NCBI RefSeq assembly: GCF_023856365.1
Contig: NW_026042753.1
Coordinates: 1 to 64,000 of the forward strand
Direction of reading: 5' to 3'
DNA: 64,000 nt
DNA from: Brienomyrus brachyistius
Taxonomy: Eukaryota > Chordata > Actinopteri > Osteoglossiformes > Mormyridae
The position numbers and the translations under genes are program-made. The notes beneath the pieces are model-generated. The model was not told the DNA's origin. It saw only the letters and a program-made list of their open reading frames with translations, and did no database searches. Shown one piece after another: positions 54,422-64,000 of this stretch (the first letter of the stretch is position 1; each line of letters opens with the position of its first letter).

Positions 54422-55183
54422 GGATGCTGACAGTTGAAAAAAAACTCATGTCTGTGTGTTATGAAAGAATATCAATAAATGTTTCCGAAAGGGGATGACT
54501 CATTTGGTAATTATTTACGGCTTATGTTATGGCTGCCAATTTACAGTCTTTACTGAAGTCTGACTTCTTTTGAGTCACCTTTAATATAGATTGGACACTC
54601 TCTATGCAATGTGCAATACTTACATAGATGGTAAATGTTTACCTGCTTGCACAGATGGATGATTAGGTAATTAGTGTAAGTGTGTGTGTGCGTTCAATCG
54701 CATGTATGTCCAAGGTCCATAGTAAATAATATACACTGATCAAGAGATGCCCGAAAGTGGATAAAAGAGGACATTAGTGGGTGTATCACTTAGTGTAACG
54801 CGTGCAGGAAAATGAGCAGGACTGCAAGCCATATAATGACCCTTGTCTAGCTCTTAATACAGTATGCATACAGTGATGTATCTACAATGGACAGCTACTA
54901 TGAGCAGATAGCACAGTACAGGTGCTTATAAGATCTGTATGCTATTTCCATCCATCCATCCATTGTCCAAACCGCTTATCCTACTGGGTCGTGGGGGGTC
55001 TGGAGCCTATCCCGGAAGCAATGGGCACGAGGCAGGGAACAACCCAGGATGGGGAGCCAGCCCATCACAGGGCACACTCACACACTATTCACTCATACAT
55101 GCATACCTACGGGCAATTTAGTAACTCCAGTTAGCCTCAGCATATTCTCAGCATATTCTTGGACTGCGGGAGGAAACCCCACG
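54422..55183 (+). repeat. left arm of a large inverted duplication
   Basis: The segment starting GGATGCTGACAGTTGAAAAA recurs as its reverse complement ending at 57074. The arm includes the minus-strand SINE at 54949-55297, up to about 55183. It differs from the other arm by scattered substitutions and microsatellite length ((GT)n here, longer (CA)n there). Confidence 0.88.
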
Positions 55184-55297
55184 ACGACACGGGGAGAACA
55201 TGCAAACTCCACACCCATGTGACCCAGGCAGAGACTCGAACCCGGGTCCCAGAGGTGTGAGGCAACAGTGCTAACCACTGCACCACCATGCCGCCCC
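54949..55297 (-). repeat. tRNA-derived SINE, minus strand, with target duplication
   Basis: The 14-bp duplication CTGTATGCTATTTC lies at 54935-54948 and 55298-55311. Same family as the others, with a small internal deletion near the cccggaggaaacc segment. Confidence 0.9.
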
Positions 55298-55311
55298 CTG
55301 TATGCTATTTC

Positions 55312-56310
55312 ATTCTATAAAAAGAAACTTACTGTACTGTACAATAAAGTATTTCACCACTGCTTCTTCCTCAGCTCCCACTGTTTGCTAGCACATGCAT
55401 CTTTTGATTTCTTAGTGCAATCTGTGCTTTATTTTTTTTTTGTGAAATGTAAGTGCAGTATCTGTTTATTAAGTGCTGTGGTTTAATATGTACATTATTA
55501 TTTCAGTACTGTGTATACTGTCCTTAATGTCTTGCCTCTCTCGTATAACTTGAGATACGCCCAAATTGACTTGCAACAAGTGGTCCTGGTTCCAAATGCG
55601 GAAGGCGATGGATACCTGTATTTTATATGCTGTAGTGTGCTGGGTGTCAGACATTGCAATGCACCTTGCTTTGATCTTGACCTGTTAGATCAGAGGGAGG
55701 TAATCTTATCCAGAAAGGGCCACTGTGTATGATGGTTTTCACTGCAACTCTCTGAACAGCGAACCTAACAGTTATCCCAATACCTTGATCTTGCTAGCAT
55801 ATTTAAATGTGTACCTATTCAGGAATAGAGTGGTGAAGGCATTCAGAGGAGGACTGATGATTATCAGAGGGAACAAAGGGGCTGGGTACTTGTCAGTATC
55901 CAGTAGAACCACCAGACTCCTACACTGAATGGTTCTGGATGTGGCACAGACGTTAATCCCTCTGTATTAGGGGATCCGTCTCCAGTTTGTACTCTTCTAG
56001 TTAATAGGTAGATTATCAGGCAGTTTTTCACCCTAGTCCAGTACTCATTGACAGCCTAATACACCGTGTTTCAGTTTGTCTTGATAGTCAATACATGTCA
56101 CAGGATGTACATTACTCTGATGGGCAGGCCCTCTTACATATGATGGAAATTGCAATACCTACTTTTGGCCACGAGATGGCAGCAAGAAAATAGAAAAATT
56201 ATTTTCCCACGGTCTACTAGCAGCTTTTAGATGTTAATTCTTCATAAAAATAATTTGACTTGATCCAATGTATTTTTAATACAAACAATTACCACACAAA
56301 GCTGCTAGTT
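55312..56310. other. spacer of the inverted duplication; no gene recognised
   Basis: A + frame (55511-55732) includes LQQVVLVPNAEGDGYLYFIC. It is open but unassigned, and is preceded by an AG acceptor-like site at about 55505. Confidence 0.4.
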
Positions 56311-56530
56311 TCCTCCGGTTTCCCCCCACAGTCCAAAAACATGCTGAGGCTAATTGGAGTAGCTAAATTTACCGTAGGTGTGCATGTGTGAGTGAATGGT
56401 GTGTGAGTGTGAGCTGTGATGGGCTGGCCCCCCATCCTGGGTTCTTCCCTGCCTCGTGCCCATTGATTCCGGGATAGACTCCGGACCCCCTGTGACCCAG
56501 TAGGATAAGCGGTTTGGACAATGGATGGAT
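56311..56530 (+). repeat. truncated SINE copied with the inverted arm
   Basis: Only the 3' part of the SINE is present, ending ggtttggacaatggatggat. The 5' head and upstream target copy are absent, because the arm stops there. Confidence 0.85.
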
Positions 56531-57074
56531 GGAAATAGCATACAGATTAAGCACCTGTACTGTGCTATCTGCTTATAGTAGCTGTCCATTGTAGATACAT
56601 CACTGTATGCATACTGTATTAAGAGCTAGATAAGGACAGTGGGTCATTATATGGCTTGCAGTCCTGCTCATTTTCCTGCACCCGTTACACTAAGTGATAC
56701 ACCCACTAATGTCCTCTTTCATCCACTTTCAGGCATCTCTTGATCAGTGTATATTACTTACTATGGACCTTGGACATACATGCGATTGGACACACACACA
56801 CACACACACACACACTTACACTAATTACCTAATCAACCATCTGTGCAAGCAAGTAAACATGTACCATCTATATAAGTATTGTACATAGCATAGAGAGTGT
56901 CCAATCTATATTAAAGGTGACTCGAAAGAAGTCAGACTTTAGTAAAGACTGTAAATTTCTCAGCCATAACATAAGCCGTAAATAATTACCAAATGAGTCA
57001 TCCCCTTTCGGAAACATTTATTGATATTCTTTCATAACACACAGACATGAGTTTTTTTTCAACTGTCAGCATCC
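56311..57074 (-). repeat. right arm of the large inverted duplication
   Basis: Reverse complement of 54422-55183, ending CAACTGTCAGCATCC. It carries the SINE at 56311-56530 truncated at the arm limit, which shows the SINE was already present when the duplication formed. It contains (CA)n at about 56790-56815. Confidence 0.88.
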
Positions 57075-57552
57075 GATCCAAACGGGATTCCCATTTCCTT
57101 TCTGTGGGATCCAACAGAACACGGGCTGACCATCAGTCAACATGTCTTCAACCATGCAGGACAGGACCCAGTCCAGGCCAAACCTCACGGTGCTGGTGTT
57201 AATAAAAAAAATGTAAGGAACATGCAGCTGCAGCTCACACACAAACACAGTCCACAGCATCCAGAAAAAGGTCAGGCCTTTTTCTTCTTTAGCTGACTCC
57301 GCCCAGACCTCGCCCCCTTTCTGGGCGCCTCGCACTATGCCTTTGAACTGGCCCTGCAGCTTGGCCCGTTTCCTGTTTCCCAATGCAAGTCATAAGATTC
57401 ACCCGTAAATGATATTTTGAATCGGAACGATATTTATTACTATTGTTTAGATTAAATATATAACGGTTTAATGATTGAATATAACTTGATATTGTTGTTT
57501 GTGTTGTTTAGTTTGAGGTTCTAGTTTCTGTCTTTATCCGCTTTCGTTTCAG
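57075..57552. other. no gene recognised
   Basis: Sequence between the inverted arm and the first brachyury exon. T-box-domain exons were sought here and not seen. The minus frame 57383-57066 is open but unassigned. Confidence 0.45.
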
Positions 57553-57729
57553 TAGGCAGCTGGTTCATCCCAGGCTCAGGGTCTCTCTGCTCTTCATCAA
57601 ACCCACACCCCCAGTTTGGGAGCACCCTCTCCCTCTCCTCCCCCCACGGCTGTGACTGTTACTCCTCCTTGAGGAGTAACTGCTCCGCCCCCTATCCCAG
57701 CCCCTATACCCACAGGAGTGCATCACCCA

Positions 57730-58483
57730 GTGAGCCGCCGCCCTGCCTGTCCCCTCACACAAGCACACACTGAAATCATGGTCCTAAGCTCTCTGTGTGG
57801 GTCACCACGATAGTACAGCACACCGACGATTACCCTCTGACTGAATCAGAATCAGCTTTATTTGGCCAAGTATGTTCACACATATTGGGAATAGTTAGAC
57901 ATTTAATCAAAATAATTAAGACAAGACATAAACATACAGTTCTGTTGATATGCGACGCATATAACCTCTGCATTCACAGCACTGCTTCAGTTATCGAAGA
58001 GCAAATTTCCAAAACTCACTCAGTCCGATAACCTAAAGTAATAAGTCATAATCCTCTTCATACGTTGCAGTAATGGGAATGAAATCTCACTCAGTGTTTA
58101 TGTAATGGAGCAATGGAATTTCGTGAAATTTCCAAAAGTCCACAGAAATATTTAGAAAAACATTCCTGCAGACTGAGTTTTTGATATTTGCTTTTCAATT
58201 AACACAATTTTCTTCAGTCTGAGGTTTAACAGAATTCAGCCATATGCTGTTCAAAAAAAACTACACAGAACAAAAACAGAATGGACTTTACATCTGTCTG
58301 AAAGGAAAGTTGACACAGGCTGCAGCAGTGAACAAATCAATCAATGTATTAAAGTTAGGCATTAAGTAACTGGAGGCAGTATATACATAACATGATAACA
58401 TGCCTTTTCTGTATTGACCATATTAAGGACGCTGTAACACTGCCCACCACATACCTGCTTCATTTATTGTTTTATACTTGCAG
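57730..58483. other. tbxt intron
   Basis: No other feature recognised. A minus-strand frame overlapping the preceding exon (57768-57565) is a shadow. Confidence 0.55.
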
Positions 58484-59084
58484 CTGCTTATTCAGACAGC
58501 TCGTCTACCTGTCTGTCCATGTTGCCCTCCCATGACAACTGGTCCAGCCTACAGGTGCCGTCCCATTCCGGCATGTTACCCATGAGTCATAGCGGCACCT
58601 CCGGGAGCAGCTCCAGGTGAGCCCGTGCCTCCCCTCCCCCACCTGTCCCCATGCTGAGTCTCGGGCCCCCGTCTTCCCTCTTGTTCTCGCCTATACCCAC
58701 ATCCTGGCCTGTGTCTGCATCGTCTCACCTCGTTAACAGGACTTTCGCCTTCTTCTGTCCTGATCCATTCAGGCCCATCATTCTGGGACATGCTTTGATT
58801 TATTTCGCCATAGTTACTCTTTGTTTTCCTTTGTACTTTGCACTCTACAAGTAAAATGAATAAAAAATAGGCATTATTTTGATATTGTTTTAGTACAGTG
58901 ACACTAGTATATTTGTTGTTGTTTCCAGGCAACACTGCATGCTGATTTAACGTCTTTCCTTAATCTCCACCCCATTGCTCACACACAGCCAGTATCCCAG
59001 TTTGTGGTCAATGAGCTCCTCCTCACTCACCCCAGTCTCCTAGTCCAGTGGAATGTCCAACAGCTTGGGCTCTCAGTTCCTGCG

Positions 59085-59361
59085 TGTCATGCCCGGCTCG
59101 TCCGCTCCTCCTGTGTGCCACGCCCCCTGATTACCCACGTGTTTTCTCCCGATTTGTACCCAGCTGTATCTAGTTAATTTGCTCAGTCCTGTGTATTTCA
59201 GTCCGTGTCTTACCTGAGTCCAGTGTCTGTCATTGATGTTTGTATGCGTGAGATGTTTCCCCGTCCGCGCTTCCTAATTAAACTCCCGTTTTTGCCTGTC
59301 CGCTTGCTCCTTGCACGCCTTGCCCGCACGATCGCCTGCCTGCTTGTACCCGATCGTGACA
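59085..59361 (+). mobile_element. solo LTR inserted in the last tbxt exon
   Basis: 277 bp from TGTCATGCCCGGCTCGTCCG to CCCGATCGTGACA, flanked by the perfect 5-bp duplication CTGCG (59080-59084 and 59362-59366). It is clearly the same family as the LTRs at 37972 and 40841 but diverged, with several substitutions and short indels. It contains attaaa near 59277. Only one LTR remains, consistent with LTR-LTR recombination. Confidence 0.92.
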
Positions 59362-59710
59362 CTGCGCAGCTCTACAACTCATTACCCAGGGCTCTCGCAC
59401 CCGGCCACAGTGCCCCTCTCAGGCTCCCCGCTGTATGACAGCACTGCCCCATCGGAAGTTCATGAAGCCTCACAGTACGACGCCTCTCCCCACGCGCGCT
59501 TAGCCACCACCGGGACTCCCATCACTCCTCCTTCCCTGTAGGGCGGCGCACTTCCATTATTATTACAGTTTCTACTGTCACTCTGTTGCTTTTCCTGGTG
59601 CTGGACTTTTGACAGATAAATACATTATTTGTTGCATTCAGTGACAAAAGATTGGTCTGTTTAACACCCTCAGTCTCCACCCTATGAGCCCCTTGTTGGC
59701 GGCAGAATCA

Positions 59711-60410
59711 GGAAGATGTCGGAGAAAGCAGAGGTAAAGTGAATAGTCACCTCGACAATAATGTGAAAACCGCTAATGGTGATCATGCCTGTGTGGGTGA
59801 AATGGATCACCACAGTATAAGCGGATGATGATTATAGACGATTTTTCCCTTTTTCTTTATGTCTGTTTACCATCTAATAGGCATTTTTTTTCTTTGGGAT
59901 GCGTCTAGGTCAGATACGACCAAAATATTTTTCTCATTTCAGAAGTGAAAAAAAATATTGCTCTCAGATTCTGTTCAGTTGTAGTTTTTTAAAATAACCT
60001 TGATTTGTGTTTGTTTAAAATGCCATTACCTGTTGCTTACTGGGCCGCTGAAAATGTCTGGCCCAGCTAAATTTCTTGGTTTAAAAATCTGGCCCAACTA
60101 CTTTCCAGACCTGGACTAGCCCTACTGAATCATACACTAATGTTATTCTGTTATGTGGGCTGTTGTGATAGGGAGATTTGCTGGATGCTGCACGACGGGT
60201 GGTGTCCCTGCTGCAGAATGCCCTGTCTGAAGCAGCACCTAGAGACAGTGAGGGTTGTTGTTATCACCTTAATATTGTATATACGCAATCTGTTATTTCT
60301 TAACTAATATAATTGTAAGGTATTCTTCTAATATATTGTGCACAGCCAACAAAAAAGAGAAAAATGCAAAACCAAAGGAAGGCTTTCTTTTCTCTTAAAA
60401 GTCTTTTTTC
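59711..60410 (+). CDS. possible small spliced ORF, unknown
   Basis: Three pieces join in frame with GT/AG borders. 59716-59733 gives MSEKAE, then gtaaag. About 60173-60247 gives GDLLDAARRVVSLLQNALSE, then gtgagg. About 60344-60401 gives a Lys-rich end (NKKEKNAKPKEGFLFS, stop). The product would be about 50 residues with one amphipathic helix. It resembles the starts of some transposon-linked fish proteins but was not identified. It may be chance. Confidence 0.25.
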
Positions 60411-60834
60411 TAAACCAACTGAGAGTCAGTTAGAGGGGTGTTCATTATCAGTATTGTTGCTGGCATTTCTGAAAATGTGCCAATTTTAGTCAAGTGGCTA
60501 CTTTTCAAATGCAGTCCCTGGCCAAGATGAAGAAAGTTCATGAAGACTACATGATAATATTAAGCACTGACATAACAAACAACATTTTTTACATGCAAAA
60601 TATACAGGAAATATACACTGCAACAGGCTAGGATAGACAAATAACCAAATACACTTGCAAGCCTGACCACTTTAGACCCCAGATTAGAAAATTGGTGAAT
60701 GAGCATATATTTTTTCCAAGTTTTGTTTTGCTTTCAAGTTCTCACAAATAAAAAAAAAAAAAAGATTTTCCCACTATAGCCAGATCCAGTTTCTGTGGGG
60801 GGCGGGGGGGGGGGGTGACAATTTGTAGTAATAA

Positions 60835-61666
60835 CTATTTCCTGCTGAAAACCACTGGTAAACTATCCACATGTCTCTGAATATCTGTGAGTCCCGAGAC
60901 CTCCATGACAGATAGATATAAGTTGCTAGTGTTGATCGGCAGGAAATCTTCTCCAAAGCCCCACCACCACCTCACACCAATCCACCCAGGGTTTACTCCA
61001 AATAAATTTGCTGGTAATACAAACCGGATCAACTTGTGGTTTGTGTCCACGTGTACTAGAGACAAAGGCCCTGGTACATTCTGCGTACAACACAGCCAAG
61101 ACTTGACAACCTTTATATGATGCGCATGGAATCAACCCTATGCATGGAGGCTGCAACTCTTCTCCACCGAACCCTGTAGCCCATTGACTGCAGCCTGCAT
61201 TGACTATCCTGTAGCCTGCATTTGGTAGATCATTCTTGACAGAAGAAACCAAATTGTCAAGTTCCCTAACACAGAGCTCATACTCTTTTATTCTTCTTAA
61301 GATTGTTCTTCTTGAAACACCCATCAGTGTGGCTATGCAAGGCACAGGAAGTTGAGTATGGAGCATTTCTTTCAAACATTGTTCTTCAATCAAAATCTTG
61401 GGTCGTCTATTGGTGGCAGCGACTTCCTGTGTGACACATGGGGCTGGACGTTCCAGATGTGCCCTCACAAGGTCAAAGAGCTCTTGCAAAGCCAGGGTGA
61501 TAGCAGGAGGTACTTCAATGTGATTAGACAGGGCCTGCAGAAGATACAGCTCCTGATGACAAAGGAACTCCAGGTAATCCAAATTTAGTGGAGTCGCGCT
61601 GAATCCTATTTCTATTTTATGCAGAAGACTTTCGAGAAGGTGGTATCTGAGCTGTTCACAGAACAA
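60835..61666 (-). pseudogene. integrase-core transposase-like remnant
   Basis: The minus frame opens with helical sequence, then has a helix-turn-helix (TLMGVSRRTILRRIKEYEL), then SVKNDLPNAGYRIV, typical of the pre-catalytic part of fish integrase-core proteins. After frame changes, HVDTNHKLIRFVLPANLFGV (61065-60990) corresponds to the first catalytic block (HIDGNHKLIRW type). The reading then degenerates. It is a DDE-integrase-like element or gene relic with the C-terminal catalytic part missing. Confidence 0.6.
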
Positions 61667-62199
61667 ATTATAGTTAATGAGGTGTCAAGATCTTGTCTCT
61701 GATCCACACACTAGGCCTACCATTCAAAAGTTTTAATTATGAAAATGAAATGTTTTTGTTTTGTGAGGTGCTTGTTCATGTATGATGATGTAGTGGCTGC
61801 TCTGTTTGACCGTGGTAAACCTTTTCACAAACAATATAAGTGAAGAAGTATGACATTAGATCTAAGGACCAGAGTATAATAAAGTTAAATAAAATCCATC
61901 AAAAACACTTACTCAGTGGAGATTCCAATGTAGTAGGCAGACAACTTTATGGCTTTAATAATGAGTGTATTTAGCAGCTACAAGGACAAAAGATATTATA
62001 AACCTCTCCATTTTAATGCTAATTTAATAAACATTAACAGATAGCACTTAAGGTGGTTTCGCCTATAGTCTGCTAACACTAACCCGAGAACTAATATCTG
62101 AGGAGCGTTCTTCCCAGGATTTGAATTTATTAAATTGGTTTTGTGATGTTGTATTAAGAAATTTTATTCACAATGCAATTTACCGTACATTGGCCCATT
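61667..62199. other. no gene recognised
   Basis: AT-rich, probably flanking sequence of the element at 60.8-61.7 kb. Confidence 0.45.
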
Positions 62200-62935
62200 C
62201 TTTTATATACGGTAAGACGAAGCGGGAAATTCGAGCGAGCGAGTGCTGTGCAGACGCGAGCGCGTAGAGGGGATGGGTTTTCAGCACTCGAGCACACGCA
62301 CGCGCGTGGTTCGACTTTTGGCCCTAATTTAACGGCGAGCGAGTGAGTGAGTGCTGTGCAATCGCGAGCGCGTAGAGAGCATGGATTTTCTGTTTTTATG
62401 CGCACGACTTTTGGCACTAATTTAACGCCATAGAAATGTGTGTTTAAAAGGGGAGGAGATCGGGTTGCAGCGCTGGTGTGAGCGGTTTCTCCGGGCAGTT
62501 CGCTCGAGGCTAACGTGGCTTTGGGAACGTGGTGCACCCGTCACCCATGCCAGGGAAGAAATCAAAACCGAAATGCTAGGAATATGGACTTCATCTTACG
62601 TCAAGCGTTTTCCCCTCCATTGACGCCCATAAAGAAAAGGCTTAAAGTCCATATTCCTAGCATTTCGGTTTTGATTTCTTGTCAGGTAAGTCTTTATGGC
62701 CAGATACATTCGCGAGAAATTTGGTGATTTGTGGTGACTGTTTTAATACATTAAGTTGCGTTACGCATTTTCACATTAAGCGTTTTAGAATGTCCCGTGG
62801 CAGGTATCCCCTTCTATTGCCCTAGGGAGGGTTGTAACCCTCGTCTGTATATTAATAAAGAATAATCCTTCTATTCCTGTCTCATGTATCTGGACCTCCC
62901 CAGCAATTTAACGAAATTTGGTGGCAGCGGTTACA
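62200..62935 (+). repeat. LTR-like segment with G+C-rich tandem duplication
   Basis: Two imperfect ~100-bp units (62232-62330 and 62333-62430) share gcgagcgcgtagag and cgacttttggc. Further on come a hairpin (62556-62680) and an R/U5-like end with AATAAA near 62857. The sequence tttggtggcagcggttac at about 62918-62935 is in the position and style of a primer site after a 5' LTR. The start of the LTR and any second copy were not found. Confidence 0.35.
62556..62680. repeat. perfect 36-bp inverted repeat (hairpin)
   Basis: 62556-62591 (starts aagaaatcaaaaccgaaatg) and 62645-62680 are exact reverse complements separated by 53 bp. A gtaag donor-like site follows directly after the right arm. Confidence 0.92.
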
Positions 62936-63371
62936 AGTGAACCCGTTTAAGTTTAGCGCTCATACTTCCGTCCATATGTTTAAGACCCACCTTGGCTGAC
63001 TTAGCTGACATGTCCTGATTTCATAATCTTCAAATTTGTAATCTTTTCTCCTTCATCTAACTCCATGTTTTTAACTTCTTGTCATTTTCTTGCCGTTTGA
63101 CTCATAGAAAATTATCAGACTTAAATGACACGTCAGCCTGTGCAGACAGCGATTTCAATGTTTTAATAAATTGGCCAGCAGGTGGGGGCAGTGCTCAATT
63201 TCATTAATGCCATTCAGAAAACTTTCAGGCTTTATGTCTTAATGAACAGCCTAGAAAAGGACAAAGCATTATATTACTGATGCATACAGCAGATCCCCAA
63301 CTCAGGCTGTGTTGCATATTCTTAACAGTGCTACAGTATGTTCACACAGCCAGTACAAACAAACTTGCAAG
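62936..63371. other. no gene recognised
   Basis: No supported exon. It could be a short interior of the LTR element, but no frame supports this. Confidence 0.4.
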
Positions 63372-63379
63372 ATCTAGAC

Positions 63380-63684
63380 CAGGGGTCACCAACCTTTTTA
63401 AAACGGAGAGCTACTTCACGGGTACTGAGCCATACGAAGTTTGATATCAGTTTTAAACGCCCTCCTAAACATGTCTAAACTTCATGCATGATAAACATGT
63501 TTTAAATGCTTTTTTATATTCAATTTCAAATCTATATAAATGCAAATGTGATAGATTAGAAACAGGACAAAATAAAATTTTAGATGATGTTCGCTGGTGA
63601 GTTGTGCTATTTTATAGAACAGGTCCACGGGCAACTCATGTGGTCATTGGGGGCATCCTTGGGGCACCATGTTGGTGACCCCTT
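63380..63684. mobile_element. hAT-type non-autonomous element with perfect 8-bp target duplication
   Basis: Begins CAGGGGTCACCAACC and ends GTTGGTGACCCCTT, terminal inverted repeats of the Charlie/hAT style. The duplication ATCTAGAC lies at 63372-63379 and 63685-63692. It contains no coding frame. Confidence 0.88.
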
Positions 63685-63692
63685 ATCTAGAC

Positions 63693-64000
63693 CTACCACA
63701 TCAGGTAGGAAGGTGCCTATTTCTACCAACTATTCAGACCATCAGACCCAAACCATACATTCAGTCATGCACAGGCACTCCACCAGAGGGCTCTACATTC
63801 TGTCCTACATCTGCTCACCTGTTAGACCCACACTCAGTCTCCATCCTTATTTCTACCTACTACTCGGACTATCTCACCAAAACCAGTCCTGTGGCCTGTT
63901 CTATGAAGCGGGGTTACTGGCTTATTGGGGAAACTTGTTGGATTTCTTGATCGGGACCTTCAACTGCTCTGCCATAGAGAGCATCCTAACATGCTGCCTT
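63693..64000. other. no gene recognised
   Basis: A + frame at 63669-63950 is open but has no family resemblance. An internal near-repeat (caccatcagg, ttctacctac) suggests a minor duplication. Confidence 0.4.

Larger units (their letters stand above)
57553..59541 (+). pseudogene. tbxt: brachyury (T-box factor T) 3' exons, broken
   Basis: TBXT is the mesoderm and notochord transcription factor. Exon 57553-57729 reads GSWFIPGSGSLC, PHPQFGSTLSL, SAPYPSPYTHRSASP. Exon 58484-58616 reads AYSDSSSTCLSMLPSHDNWS, then MLPMSHSGTSGSSS. The last exon, 58989-59541, reads QYPSLWSMSSSSLTPVS, an in-frame TAG at 59041-59043, then GMSNSLGSQFLR. It is then split by a solo LTR and resumes in frame with HYPGLSHP, SGSPLYDS, SQYDASPHARLATT and TPITPPSL-stop. 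Phases agree at both introns (A|CT and AG|C). The upstream T-box (DNA-binding) exons are not found in the window. All recognised parts are in the transactivation half. The nonsense codon and insertion show this copy cannot make full-length protein as assembled. It may be a lost duplicate, such as one of the two teleost T genes. Confidence 0.85.

Noticed and set aside
55501..55732. Possible T-box exon upstream of the tbxt fragment
   Set aside because: The open frame has no T-box motif.
57565..57768. Minus-strand Arg/Ser/Gly-rich frame
   Set aside because: Antisense shadow of the brachyury exon at 57553-57729.

Overview
The window is vertebrate nuclear DNA, almost certainly from a ray-finned (teleost-type) fish. 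Coding sequence is split into short exons with GT/AG introns, one tRNA-derived SINE family recurs on both strands, and Tc1-like, hAT-like, L2/CR1-like and LTR elements plus long (CA)n, (TA)n and poly-G runs fill most of the remainder. Nothing looks prokaryotic or organellar. The species cannot be named from sequence alone.

Region 1 (1-17 kb) is the gene-bearing part. Eight + strand exons (2906-5689) encode the C-terminal half of an R7-family RGS protein, best matched to RGS11 (end of the Ggamma-like domain, complete RGS box, short tail). Convergent to it, 15 minus-strand exons (16924 down to 10580) encode the last ~504 residues of the lysosomal Cl-/H+ exchanger ClC-7 (clcn7), including the proton glutamate segment, the C-terminal half of the channel and both CBS domains. 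About 300 N-terminal residues of ClC-7 are not visible anywhere in the window. The clcn7 homology stops about 360 bp before a seven-copy tandem array with very long TA tracts (17.3-19.15 kb).

Region 2 (19-36.9 kb) is mobile-element debris: Tc1-like fossils, a Ty3/Gypsy integrase remnant, an isolated heat-shock-type promoter on the minus strand near 20.75 kb, a tRNA-Leu-like relic, a decayed multi-frame fish ORF of unknown class (25.85-27.9 kb), copies of a gag-bearing repeat family, and a Tc1-like element with 285-bp terminal inverted repeats and an internally deleted but open transposase frame.

Region 3 (36.9-42.4 kb) is a decayed, intron-containing hAT-like gene. One of its exons was split by a young LTR element (37972-41127) with two identical 287-bp LTRs and a 5-bp target duplication (ATAAC). 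This element has no recognisable gag or pol. It carries a 602-codon, arginine- and proline-rich open frame built largely from 33-, 36-, 39- and 18-bp repeats. This is the best candidate for something undescribed.

Region 4 (43-57 kb) holds SINEs, an L2-like LINE, a CR1/L2-like LINE on the other strand carrying a solo LTR, a gag/integrase mosaic, and a large inverted duplication (two ~765-bp arms, 54422-57074).

Region 5 (57.5-64 kb) contains the last three exons of a brachyury (tbxt) gene copy. The final exon has an in-frame TAG and a solo LTR with a perfect CTGCG target duplication, so this copy is a pseudogene or a very recently broken gene. No T-box exons are seen upstream. The inverted duplication ends about 480 bp before the first recognised exon. 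After it come a minus-strand integrase-like transposase remnant, an LTR-like segment with a perfect 36-bp hairpin, and a hAT-type short element with a perfect 8-bp target duplication.

rgs11 and clcn7 are the only features that look like potentially functional host genes, and both are partial here. All exon limits and protein assignments come from reading by eye; no alignment was run.
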